Assembly (NCBI GenBank): GCA_033558025.1
Contig: JAUCEF010000001.1
Span: 1,984,001-2,048,000, forward strand
Length of the DNA stretch: 64,000 bases
Source of the DNA: Phytophthora sp. 'mugwort'
Taxonomy: Eukaryota; Oomycota; Peronosporomycetes; Peronosporales; Peronosporaceae
Direction: 5' to 3'
This document shows positions 1-10,640 of this stretch, one piece after another (within the stretch, counting starts at the first letter, position 1; the number at the start of each line of letters is the position of its first letter). Both the position numbers and the translations under genes were made by a program. The notes under the pieces are model-generated. The model did not search any database. It saw only the letters and a list, made by a program, of their open reading frames with translations, and was not told the origin of the DNA.

Positions 1-868
1 TACGATATTTAGGAGAGAAACAGTCTCAGGAGAAGGGCCAGCTGAGCAACTAAGTAGGAATAAGAATTTTGTTTTTTACTTTACACAGCTCCGTGTCTTG
101 TACTCTGCTCAAGAGTTGCGCCGGAGGACTGAGACCGGAACAGGGTAATGAGCCCAAGCTGTCAATAAGGCTAATACTGAACGCTCAAGAATCTAGGATG
201 TCGACAAAGGTCGAACTCAACAAAAGCGGACGCCCAATGAACTGGCATGGCCAGTGCTAGTCGTACTACAAGAACGTGATGGAATTCTCGTTCGCGGTCA
301 AGGACGTCCTGGAATATGCGAACGGAGACAAGACGCTGGCCGCGGCCGGGGGTGATGCTGAGAAGAATCAGTTCAACGATACCCAGATGAAGGTCAAGCA
401 CATGATCATGTCGTCACTGTCTATGGAACTAGGACAGCAAGTGATGATTAAGAGGACTGGAACAGAGATGTGGAAGTACTTGGAGGACATGTACGGGGCA
501 AGACAAACACGGCCACACGTACTAACCAGGAGATAATCTTGTTCAACAAGCTACAGGCTGCGAAGTATAAGCCAAGTTGGGATGCGAGACAACATGTGAG
601 CAACATGTTCCTGATGAAGGCTCAACTTGCAGCGCTGAATGCTGTGAAAGATCCCATCTTCATTAATATGCTGACGAGATCGTTACCAACAAATCCCCGT
701 TTTGACCGTCTCAGAGGATTGATTGAGATCGGTGCAAGTGAGGCAGACACACCTGACAAGCTACGAGACCAAATTTTGCGCATGGATAGTTCTAACAAGT
801 GTGATCGCGAATTGGAAGTATTAGGTTGGTGCCTCAACGGGAGGGGGGGGGGGGGGTACGCTTGCTGA
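1..868 (+). pseudogene. Ty1/Copia gag relic
   Basis: Three reading frames read as one Copia Gag (UBN2-like) protein. It begins at an ATG at 198, reads through an in-frame TAG at 258-260, continues to about 497, then shifts frame and runs to about 850, ending in a run of G. The two parts match the usual order of Copia Gag: an N-terminal region with the MSSLSMELGQQ type helix, then a region with LFNKLQAAKY and MLTRSLP. No zinc knuckle or pol follows. The first 60 bases may be the end of an LTR, but no partner LTR is present in the window. It is a dead copy: one stop and one frameshift. I am fairly sure of the family and unsure of the left boundary. Confidence 0.65.
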
Positions 869-869
869 A

Positions 870-1825
870 CCTGTGGAGGAACCCTCGAGACCGTACCCAG
901 ACGGTTGCCTTTGTTCTGACTCGTGACATCCTCCCCTACTGAAACTTGGCGTCCTCGCCGAGTGTCCGCGACGCGATCGGCTTGCAACTTATTTTGCAGA
1001 GCACTGCGTTGTGCCGGCCGTCCGCTCAGTCGCATTACAGGCACCTGTGCAGTCGTCTTGTTTCCACCATTCATGCACCAAACGGCTTCGCTAAGACGGT
1101 CAGTCTGCCCACGCTCCAATATGTCACAGAGCCTGACGAAATAACTGTTCTTCGCTAGCCTCCGAGGGGTTTCTGCCTTTCGCCGTCTCTTCGTAGCAAC
1201 GTCAACCGCGGCTGAGGGAGGCTAGGGCGATCACCGTTCCGCTCACCAAAATTGTTTGCAGTTCTATCGGTCTGACCTCATAGATCTCAATCCGCCAGTA
1301 CCCGAACCCGAATAGTGGTAGTTATTAGCCACCAGCAGCAGTGCTGCTCCAGCCCACCGCTGACAAATCCATTCCGTCATCTCATAAGCATACAGCGCAG
1401 CAAACAGGACTCTGTACACTACTAACGACAGCATCATCCACATCGCGTGCTCAACGACGCATGCTCTGCAGATCGTTCTGTGTATCTCAATTTTCAGTCG
1501 TTGGCAATACAGCATGATCAGGCGCTAACTGTGTTCAACGGTGTCTAGCAAGAACATACACCAATAGTAACGGCAAGCGATTATCCATTTGTGCAGGAGG
1601 CGCCCCGTCCAGAGGATCCAGTCTCGCTTCCAGCACTACCATTGGGGTAACCGATAAGGCTTCGTACATCTTCCACCACCGGTCGCCTGGAGGGAGATCT
1701 TGTACAGCGAGCCATGGGCATACAATGGTAGCGACGTACGCAAAGTCGCGTAAGACCCCACACTTTGTAGACCCAATTTGTAACGGGGTTACCCGAAGGT
1801 AGCACGAAGTGTAGCTTTACTATGT
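870..1825. other. unassigned stretch
   Basis: I see no convincing gene here. Short open frames occur on both strands (for example minus-strand 1264-1515 and 1581-1805) but none has a recognisable motif or continues across its stops. It probably consists of degraded retroelement sequence between the Copia gag relic and the Gypsy LTR. Confidence 0.3.
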
Positions 1826-2192
1826 GTCACCTTGCAACAAGTGGTACGTGATACTGTTTGGACTAACATGATTTCAGTACGTGGCCTTAGGGCCACTCAT
1901 AATGCATTTGACTAGATTTAACTATGGTAAATAGTTATAGTTAAATATGTGCACCGCATACGGCATTTATTAGAAGAGAAATAACAGTCCAGATTTAGTA
2001 CTAAAGAGTGTGTTGTCCTTGGTTTAGTAATACCGACTCTTCGAATCTCTGGTTAGGTTTAACTAGACGGAGCAAAGCCTCTTCGGAGAGTTAGGGGTTC
2101 GGAGAACCACGGCTAAGACTCGATGAGCCTATACGTCTTCCTCCGACGCACTATGCTACGATCCCGGCTGCACCTGGTAGCACTTGTAGTCA
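1826..2192 (+). repeat. putative Gypsy 5' LTR end and primer-binding site
   Basis: The stretch up to 2172 ends in CA and is followed, after CC, by TGGTAGCACTTGTAGTCA at 2175-2192. The same arrangement (CA, CC, then TGGTAGCGCTTGTAGTCA) follows the clearly defined 5' LTR of the Gypsy-type element at 28.7 kb, so this is taken as the primer-binding site of a related element. The LTR start is not resolved; a TG near 1830 is only a guess. A homopolymer of C follows at about 2191-2203. Confidence 0.5.
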
Positions 2193-2289
2193 CCCCCCCC
2201 CCCACCTGAGGCAAGGACTACCCCTCGGTAATGACGAGCAGACAGCGTTTTCGAACCTGCCCAAGAACCATCAAAACGCGCTAAGAAAT

Positions 2290-3240
2290 CTTATGTCCTT
2301 ACTTGGCCCTGAGAGCGTAACGCATCTTGCCTCGCAAGGTCCCGACGCGGCAAATGCGTGTCTCCATGCGCTCTCAATGCTCTGCTGGAGCACTTCCAGC
2401 AGAGTATCACTGCGACTGCAACGTCGACGGCGTCGCTTACAGCGCAGGGAGGGGTCTTTTGACCGAAGCCGGTCATGGTGGCGTGAAGGCCTTCAAGGGC
2501 AAGGAAGGCAAAAAAAAACCTCCTGCTATGGGTCCGCGAGATTGAAACGGTGATGAGATCGGCCATGCTCAACACCGAGCAACAGCGCTTGGCGCTTGCT
2601 ATTCCCAAACTCGGTGACCAGCGCGGAAATGGGCACTTATGTGCAGCACGTCAGTCGACATCGCTTTCCCAATCTGGGAAGACTTGAAGCTTCAACTCTC
2701 GCGAGTGTTCGCCCCGCCTAGTCACGCATATCGCGAAAGGTCACGCTTCTTGTCTACTCGACAGGGCAAGAAAGACTTGCTGGACTTCGTCAAGGAGTTG
2801 AGAGCTCTAATCCGGCATGGCGGTCGGTCAGCTGTCTGAGGAGGCGACTGTGACAGTCTTTATATAAGGGCCTCCGCACTGGTGCGATCGGGACAGAAGT
2901 ATTGCGTGAGCACCCTTCCTCTTTTGACGAGGCAGTAAAGGTGGCATTGAACGCCCTGAGTTCTATTTTAAAGTCGGTACGACTTGGATGAAGAATGGCA
3001 CACGATAACGACCCGGAGCCTATGAATCGCATCTATGGTGAAGACGAGAAAAACGGAGCTTCAGGCTGCTGAACAGCACATGGGAATCCGTCGGTGCTTC
3101 ATTTGTCGAAGCAATACCCATTGGAAGGCTTCCTGTCCTTTGCAAAGGTCGCACCAAGCTTATCTGATCCGACGTGGCCGCCTCGAGCAAACCCACCCAC
3201 TGGTCGTAGGAAAACAGCGACACTCAGTACCATACTAGGG
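2290..3240 (+). pseudogene. Ty3/Gypsy gag relic with zinc knuckle
   Basis: A Gypsy-type Gag can be read in pieces across frames. The piece at 2639-2839 has the conserved retrotransposon Gag core (SHAYRERSRFLSTRQGKKDL). A second piece at about 2900-2990 reads LREHPSSFDEAVKVALNA, typical of the end of that domain. A third at 3085-3140 carries a CCHC knuckle, CFICRSNTHWKASC, with C-X2-C-X4-H-X4-C spacing. Several stops and shifts separate them, so it is not functional. It lies directly downstream of the LTR/primer site at 2175 and no reverse transcriptase follows, so the element is truncated. Confidence 0.65.
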
Positions 3241-4050
3241 AAGAACTGAGTTCTGTTGAGCCTCAGGAAGGAGGATGGCAGCCGTGCCGTCCCGAAGGGA
3301 GTCGTACTCTCTAACACAGAAAGTATATGAAAGCCGGGATCGCTCATCATCGAGGCCGCGATGAAAGGTTTTGGTATCATTTTGATCGATTCCGTAGCGT
3401 CGGATAATTATGCTCGACGCTACACAATGGGAGAAAAATCAGTATTACGTTGGGGGTCTTAGAGCGCCTAGGAGTAGGGGGTGTTCTATCACTACATCTA
3501 TTGTCCTGCCTGCGTTGGTGACGTTGCACAGTCGGTATCGTCAGCTGCCCATGATTCCTCCGGTCTCTCCGGTACAGTAAGAAAAAACGGCATACATGTC
3601 CCGTTTGAGGAAGTTGCAGTCATTCCCATGGTGGCACTTCCTCCCCAGATATCGTCGTGGATCCACTCCGCTCTCCCCGATGAGCTATTGGCATAGTCTT
3701 CAAGAAACCATTTAAATTGCTGAAGCGATTTGCACCTGGTCACGCCTACCCATCTCCGTTGCACAAGAATGCAGTGCCTGGGCACGTATGTCATGCGCAT
3801 ATTGGTCCTCGTCATGCAAGAGCACTGCATACTTGATACCACGTTGATTGAAGTCGTCAGTTCGGGTAGCGGATCATCAAGCCCTGCCAGAGAATCATTT
3901 GCCAAAGCTTATGCCAGTTCCATCGCCATAAGATTGCCTGTGGACGGCGTAGTGACTTCCCGGATTCCCAGTTGTTCCTCCAGTTCCTTCACTGATTTGG
4001 GCGCAGTCGTCGCCATTGGCCCGAGCTCTAGCCCAGGGAGTGCTGGTACT
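3241..4050. other. unassigned stretch, probably decayed repeat
   Basis: Minus-strand frames at 3498-3905 and just above it (a small frame with VKELEEQLGI) may be the downstream part of the minus-strand retroelement ORF described at 4.05-6.3 kb, but no catalytic motif is visible. No host gene is supported. Confidence 0.3.
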
Positions 4051-6280
4051 TGAATTTATATTTTCTATATTTTTGCAACTTCCTGACGTTTTCGCGTCAT
4101 CAGCGTCGGGTTGGAATATGGTGGTATACCTCGCCCCTGCTCTTTGCGCTTGATGCGCTTCATCTCCTCCTTGCGTTCGATGGGTCCCATGGATTGCTAC
4201 TCAGCTTCGCTGGCTGATGCGATGTCGATGGTGTCAGCTGGCGGTTTACCGGGGGTGTCAAGTGGGCGCTCCTTTGTCCCTGTTGGCTCATTCAGTATCT
4301 CTTTCGCCTCGTCTTCGTCAAGGACCTGAAAACCTTTCGAGAGCATCAGTGCGCTGTTGTAGCGAGCTTTTATGCGCGTGCAAGAATCGCCCACCTCTCA
4401 GAGGTTTTAGTTGCCACGGTTGAGCTGGTTTTGGCTCGGGTTCTGATTGCTGCTGCTCCTCGCCTTCTTTGCGCTCACCGCTTGATGACCCTTTCTGTCC
4501 TGCCCCGCTGCCGCCGGCCGTTGTCTGTGCACTGTTGCTATGCCGTAGCGTATGGTTTCGGTCCCAGGAGGTGTCACTGCTGCCTGTGCCACCTCATCGG
4601 CTTCCACTTGTAATTGCAGCCGCTTAGCTGCGCTCGTACGTATTACGTCCATGCTGCTGAACGGCTTCGCTAGGTCTACCAGCGCCACTATATCCCGTTC
4701 CTGCACCGTCACCGCTCCTGGTCCTATCAGTTGCTCGGCTGTGTACCGGCATCTTACGTCCAATGTTACCACACTGAAGAGACTGCAATCGTTGGCCTGC
4801 GTTGGGATGCTTCACCATGAATGTTGTCTCGAACCATAGCATTTTCACAATTCCTTGAAGAAACGTCGGGCACCTATCATCTTAAATGCGATCCTCCGGA
4901 CGGCCGACGTTCTTGAACCAGGATTGCAAGTGTCCAGATCCTCTAGCTCAAAGTCCATTTGTACCTTTGCTTCAGGAACCCTTCGAATCAGCCAGTGTCG
5001 TTTAACCGAGTGACATTGTACAGCAATAATTCGTACTGCAGTCGCCTGCTAGCCGTTAGGCCCCCTCCTCGCTGCCTGGTCCCCAATTGGCCCTCCGTCT
5101 TGGCGATGGGCATTGCGGAGCTGATAGATTTGTCCTTTGAATGGCACCCGAACTGTTCGGTGCTGCACCGCCGTTACTCTCGTAAAAATCAGAAATGAAT
5201 TGTCTTCGTACTCTTGTCATACCCAATCGTCTTGGTCTGACTGAGCATGCGGTGCAGTTCCTGCAAAGGTATGGCTGCAGTCTCTGCTGATTTTAGGATC
5301 GCATCCGTTATGGCTTTCGTGCTCTGTTGGCTGACTCGCACCCCACAGTTCCTGTCTAGGTGCAAGATCAACTTCCCTTCCACCTGCGCTTGGATTGCAC
5401 TATATAACCGAAGTCGCTCCTTTCCGTCCAGCACATGCTTAACAAACACTGGGGTCGTTCTGGCCGTAATGTTACCTTCCGCCAGACCGCTAATAATTCT
5501 CTGCTCGACTTCAGTGCCTTTTCTCAACCGGCGACGGTTGACTCCTTCATCAAGTTTCTGCAGATTATACGTAATCGCCCTATCTCTTCTTCCGAGCACT
5601 TTTCGGGATTAAATATGAACTGTTCGTATTCTATCGATGCGGGCTACGCGGCCGTCGTCGGCCCTGCGCTTTCCACACTTCCTAACCCACTGGTTTATGA
5701 TCGGTGCCTTCGCCCATTTCACCCGGCCCACCAGACGCTGGACAATGTCATTGAATGGCCATGTGCTGGTGTAGAGCTCCCGGCGGATATCCTGGGCCAG
5801 CTGGGTCCACTCCCGAAAAGTCTTTTTTTTTCACTACACAAGCTTGCTCGAAGAGGTTGAGAAGATGATTGACTTCCCCGCTTTTTAAGGTTGGTAATCT
5901 TTGTCGCACGGCAGACACTGCTTCGTTTCTGACCAGAACTGCGTCAATACATACTCAAACAATCTCGTATCGTCGTTCCCCAGGCTTCCAACTGGCTGCC
6001 AGCCGAAGCTGCCTTCATTCCTGCCGTGAGTATCGTGTACATTTCCTCCGGCGACGCCCTCTGGTGGCCCGCCTGCCTGGAATACACCCCCGATATGCGG
6101 GTGGACTTGCTGCATGTCGTCTGGATAGCCTGGGCCTCGGTACGCTCTACCGCCGTCTTTCCGCTCTGCCCCCCTCCCTGGATTTTCAGGTTCTCCACAG
6201 CTGGTGGCGCTCCATGCACCTGCCGGTCCTCGCGACTCTCAGCGGTTGTAGCCTTCGGTCGGGTCTCCAGCACAATTGAG
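4051..6280 (-). pseudogene. decayed retroelement ORF (possibly LINE ORF1-like)
   Basis: Reading the minus strand from 6273 down to 4051, four open pieces follow one another in the same direction: 6273-5944, 5599-5189, 4772-4407 and 4394-4197. They look like one broken protein of roughly 700 residues. The second piece is charged and helical (RLRKGTEVEQRIISGLAEGN). The third ends in an S/N/Q-rich tail and the fourth is acidic and K/E-rich. I do not recognise an enzymatic motif. The composition and order suggest a nucleic-acid-binding first ORF of a retroelement, by loose resemblance to LINE ORF1 proteins. Multiple stops make it non-functional. It could equally be a Gag of another class. Confidence 0.35.
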
Positions 6281-7325
6281 TCCTACCGTCGTCAGTTCTC
6301 TCCGTTAGCCTCCACCCGTAGCCGTCGACCCCCCGCACGTGATGGGCCTTCGTCCGGTGGGGGCCCTTGCTCCCGTCGGGGAGGAGGAGGGGTCGTGGGT
6401 ATCCATATCGTAGGTCTTCCAGGTATTTTACGAGAAAGAGCCAGTTCCGTGTTTATACCCTGCCGCGGTCGCGATCGATGTGACCTCTGCCCTGCAGATG
6501 GGAGAGTTATTTGACCTAAAGTGTAAAGTATATTATATTGCTTATGCGCACGAAAGGGTTCGCTAGGTCTGAGAAGGTTTGTGACCGCACCTTTGTTTAC
6601 TATTTAAGTACGATTGTCACTATCGTCATTGACGATAGTTGGACGGTGGCTCTCTTGAAAGACGAGATTAAGGCGAAGAATCCTAACAAGATGCAGTGTG
6701 ATGTGGACGAGCTGCAGTTCTTCCTCGCGAAGAAGGACGGCGCGTGGCTGCCGTCGAACGATCGCGATGCGGTTTCCGTGCGAAGTGGAGCCATTCCTGA
6801 CCAATTGAAGAAAGTGATGAATGGAGAAATTGACCCAGCGGAAGCGATTGACGATTTGTTTGGCGGTAGTCCGACGACGAAGGTGATTCACGTGCTGGTG
6901 GTGGTTCCGTGTAGTATCAACAGAGGTACAATGGAAGAACCTATTGAATGGGCTGGAATTTGGAGGGAGTTAAAGCGACTTTGCTCTAGCGCTGGCCAAG
7001 ATTGGTCGTATCAAGGAGCATCAGAGTTTGTGACCGAGCTTAAAAAGCCTCTTGCCCAGCACTACAACACCTGGCAACAGGGGTATGAGGACAAACAGAA
7101 TCATGCAATCAATCTAGTGATGAGTGGCCCAGGAACAGGAAAGTCGCGCATGCTGGATGAAATGAAGGGTTTGCTGTGCGAAGCCGCTAAACAATCGAAG
7201 AAGCAAGACCTGACGGAGAGAATGGAAAACGCGTATGTGATTCGAGTGACCTTCGAGATCGGAACTTCTGCGACTGGAAAGCAGCTTGATTCTCTTGGAT
7301 TTGACGTCAGCTATCGAATGCTCTA

Positions 7326-8110
7326 CCGACATCGGCAGAAAGATGCAACCACTTAGCCCAGAGTGTGCAAGTCCAACCTGCATTGCAGAAAAGGAAGATC
7401 ACAAACTAAATTCGTAGAGTGGTTACATCTTTCCGACCCCACCGATACGCTTCATATGCCAAACATCCGATGACTGTGAGACAAATCAAAGGCAGGGAAC
7501 TTTTGAATTTCAAATCACCCCAAAAGATGCCAGCTGAGCTAATTCCATTCCGGCTGACGAATCGCTATACATGTAGACTAGCGACTGCCGGTCGCACCCT
7601 TGCCGGCCTACTGGAATATCGTTATGTGCATTTGCGCTCGTGCTCGACCTCGTCCACACCACTTTCCACGGGTCAGGTGCATAGACCACTTGTGCTATCA
7701 AAGCGATCTTCACTGAAGATTCTTTAGCACTTATGCTTGGAGGGAGCGCCGACGCTCCCTTTCTGCGCGGCACGAGGGCATCCAACTTCTACAGGTTAAG
7801 GACTTGAGGCGACAATGCTACAGCGACGTGCAGGGGATGCTGGATGGGTTAGACTTGCTCAACGTGGTGGCCGCCAAGTCAATGGTAGCGCCGTACTAAG
7901 TATACGAGAAGTGCTTTCCGCTCAACTCAGCCTGTAATCCGATTGGTAGAATATATGCCAATTTTGTAGAAGTCAAACTTTGTATTGTGATTGGTAGAAT
8001 ATATGCCGATTTTGTTCAAGTCATGCTTTGTAGATTTGTTTTAGCAGTCTACGTTAAATATAGATAATGGTCACATCTTTCCGCTGGTTACATCTTTCCG
8101 CCGATGTCGG
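7326..8110. mobile_element. 785 bp non-autonomous TIR element in CRN gene
   Basis: Both ends carry an inverted repeat of about 26 bp (CCGACATCGGCAGAAAGATG at the left, the reverse complement with one mismatch at the right). The element is flanked by TA at 7324-7325 and 8111-8112, consistent with a TA target duplication as in Tc1/mariner-like elements. A related sub-terminal motif GGTTACATCTTTCCG recurs inside at about 7424, and twice near the right end (about 8070 and 8085). No transposase is encoded. A small frame at about 7790-7900 (LQVKDLRRQCYSDVQGMLDG) might be captured coding sequence but is not recognised. Confidence 0.8.
7941..8036 (+). repeat. two tandem copies of a 48 bp unit
   Basis: GATTGGTAGAATATATGCC begins at 7941 and again at 7989, and the two 48 bp units differ at only a few positions. 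They sit in the right half of the TIR element. Confidence 0.85.
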
Positions 8111-8387
8111 TACCAGCTTGCGAAAAATAGAGGAAAAAAAGAATGGACGATATTTGTGTTAGAGCTGAAGAAATCGTATTCAAATCTGTCATTAACTATT
8201 GGAATGGTGGTTACGATACTGGCAAGTTTTAAGAAGATTGGCAACGCGAAGAATATGATAGTGTTTGATCTTGTGTTTGGACGGTCCCCAGAAGCTCGAA
8301 GACATGCGGCTTTTATCGCGGCTTGGCTGCAGTTTTGCAGCTTCCTGAACTCGTCCAGAGCATTTGCTGTGTGTATGCTCGGCGACA

Positions 8388-8512
8388 ATTCAACGTCCTT
8401 TGTAGTCTACGCTTGCAGACTACACATATCGACGGAAGATATGGCCTGTGAACAGAAATGCGATCCCCAAAAAAATCTCAGTGCAACCGCAGACTGCAAA
8501 GGACGTTGGTTA
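8388..8512. mobile_element. short palindromic insert (candidate MITE)
   Basis: CAACGTCCTTTGTAGTCTACG at the left is matched in inverted form by GCAGACTGCAAAGGACGTTG at the right. Just inside the left arm is a perfect hairpin (GTAGTCT / AGACTAC). The insert sits where the CRN reading frame stops making sense. Confidence 0.5.
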
Positions 8513-8539
8513 TGGCCTATCATCGTGATTGGCTTTTAA

Positions 8540-9540
8540 TTTCTATGTATTGACGAATAAGCGCCAACCAAAATTGACCTCCTTCAAAATTATGTATAAC
8601 TCGGCGAAGTTTTAAAGACTATGACAAACTGTTTTATTGTAGTCAGTCTCGGAGATACTCGTACAGGTGCTAAATAGGGTCATTCATTACCATGCACACG
8701 TGTGTGATACAAGTAATCTTCCAAATATTTAATAATCTTTCACAGTATTATCGTACCTAAACTTAGGAAATCGTACCTTTGGATATTTTGAAATCTCATT
8801 TGATTTGATTATTCTGTTCGCTACTGCCTTCAAAATGGAAAGGATAAGCAGTTTTTTGCCTGCTTCAAATTTAATGTCAATTGTCAATTAGAAACATGGA
8901 GTTAAACAATTATGAACACCAGTTCTTACTGTGCAGCATTACATATTGTGCTCAAAATACAAATATAAATTAGAAATCTTTACTTCGACGCATAACAAAG
9001 TGTGGTCCGACTGTGATTGGTTAAAATACTTTCCATACTGAACGATCAGGAAGATTTGACAAGAGTGGTACAAGCCATAAGCTTCGTACAGGCCATATCT
9101 TCCGTCGATATGTGTATCTTCAGAAGCCAGTCTTTCTTCGTCCTGTCGCATTACCTGGTCAGGACGTCTTAAAACCAAGAACAAGGATAGGAAAGCAGTT
9201 GGTTGACGATATGGGTGGGCATGGTCAAGCGCTGGAGACATTAGACATTACAGCAAGTGTTGCATGACTACGGGGAGTCATTAGTCCTCGAAAACAGAAG
9301 CTGCCCACCGTGCACGGTAGGACCTATTTGCCCACGTAGGGCCTACGTTCTCTGGTCCGCCTGCTACTGATCGAGTGCACAGTGACGATGACGCGAGTTC
9401 AGCTACTCTCTTTATTCCACCACGGCTAGCGCAATTTGAGGGATTGTGAGTTAGATGGTCCGATTCCGACAAAATAAGCAGATGGTGATTTTCATGAAGT
9501 GAACGTGACAATTAAAACTTAGTACGCGGTACTCACATCG
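8540..9540. other. unassigned AT-rich stretch with a decayed minus frame
   Basis: No host gene is supported. A minus frame at 9241-8939 (with SEDTHIDGRYGLYEAYGLYH) looks like old coding sequence but I do not recognise it. A 29 bp segment of it (9088-9116) is repeated in inverted form at 8421-8449. Confidence 0.3.
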
Positions 9541-9544
9541 CTAG

Positions 9545-10640
9545 AACCACTATCTACGACTGCCTCGGCTGTCTCGAGCCGCAGTTGTGGACGTTTCGTG
9601 CTTGTCGGTTACCTTCAAGACGATGTGTTCTCCTCTCGGTTCCAATTGAATTCAGCTTCCTCAGATAGTCTTGGTAGTTGGCCCCATCCTCCGCACGCAG
9701 TGGGTGATCTCGTACGTGGAAGTTTGCCAGTGCAACACAGGCTCTAAAGAACACCTCATACTTTACCTCTTGCCAGCGATACTTGTCCGAGCATAAGCCC
9801 ACAAAGTACACAACCTCCCAAAATAGTTCTCCACGACGACGCGGTCCGACGAGATGTCATGGTTGACGGCTTCCTCTTCGACGGTCAATGGAACTGAAGG
9901 GCGGCGGCGCTTGGGGATGAGAACGCGCATTTCACTAGCCAACCCCTGGTAGCCTTTATCGTCAGAATACTCCATAAGTCTGGGTGCTTTTCCCGAAGCG
10001 GGCCGTCGTCCGCCATGTTATCGTCGGTTGCCGGCTTCGTGGCGGCTGCGACGTGGAACTCCTTATTTTTTCGGAATATGGTGATGTCCGCTTCGGAGCC
10101 CTTGTAGTGGCGCGAGCGGTTGATAGCGAGCCCCTTAGGAAGCATAGAGACCTCTGGCTTGTAGCCATGAAGTTTATGATTCTTACTGTAGTAAGAAGCT
10201 CGCTCTTGCTGTGTGTCGCTTGGCATATTTGCCTGCTGGAACGTCACGTCAACAGCATACCGGGCAGTGGGGTAATGCTGAAACGCGTGACCTGCCAGCA
10301 CCTCTCTCCGCATGGTTCGAACACGCTCCGCGTGGTCTACGTAGATCTTGAACAGGAAGGGAGAGAGGATGTCCAAGAAATGCACAACCTCTTCTCGAAC
10401 GTCGGGGCCTTGATACCAAACGTGGAGGCCAGCAAGCCCCACCGCCCACCGTTCTTTAGCACGCATAGACTTATGAAGAGACTATCGATGCCCGACTCGC
10501 GATGCTTGTTCCCTTTCCCACATCCCACCATATAGCCATTGTCATCATTAATGAGTCTCATCAATAGGGCCAGTGCTTCAGCTGGTGACATATTCATGCG
10601 AATCCAATTGACGACTGGTAAGACGAAAACTGTTTGCAAC
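9545..10640 (-). pseudogene. Harbinger/PIF-type DDE transposase relic
   Basis: Transposase of the DDE_Tnp_4 (IS5/Harbinger) type, read in four pieces on the minus strand. 10639-10400 holds the N-terminal helix-turn-helix-like region (GRWGLLASTFGI). 10466-9990 carries the first catalytic Asp (YAVDVTFQQ) and the second (ADITIFRKN). 9975-9800 has DKGYQGL and the catalytic Glu (VVVENYFGRLCTLW). 9811-9560 is the tail (SDKYRW, CVALANFHVRDHPLR). At least three frameshifts separate them, so it is dead. I could not define terminal repeats. Family confidence is high because the DDE residues are in the usual order and contexts. Confidence 0.8.

Larger units (their letters stand above)
6538..8388 (+). 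pseudogene. Crinkler (CRN) effector gene, disrupted
   Basis: CRN proteins are modular oomycete effectors that act inside host cells, mostly in nuclei. The open frame 6538-7356 has the CRN N-terminal domain: a DEIKAKNPNK helix, the LFLAK-type motif as LQFFLAKKDGAW near residue 60, and HVLVVVP near residue 118. A C-terminal NTPase-like domain follows, with the P-loop GPGTGKSRM near residue 199. The frame is cut at codon 263 by a 785 bp TIR element (7326-8110). After the element and one copy of the TA, CRN-like coding resumes in frame (YSNLSLTIGMVVTILASFKK) and later SFLNSSRAFAVC, before decaying near 8388. The first 35 residues lack an obvious CRN secretory leader, so the 5' end may also be damaged. 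Not expected to give a full effector. Confidence 0.8.

Noticed and set aside
843..856. G homopolymer as a functional element
   Set aside because: It is a single run at the end of a dead gag, probably slippage or a sequencing-prone site.
2793..3380. Minus-strand open frames opposite the Gypsy gag
   Set aside because: They are antisense to recognisable Gag sequence and have no motifs of their own.
6618..6638. ACTATCGTCATTGACGATAGT, a 10 bp palindrome at the CRN start
   Set aside because: It lies within coding sequence and can be explained by chance; no second copy was seen.
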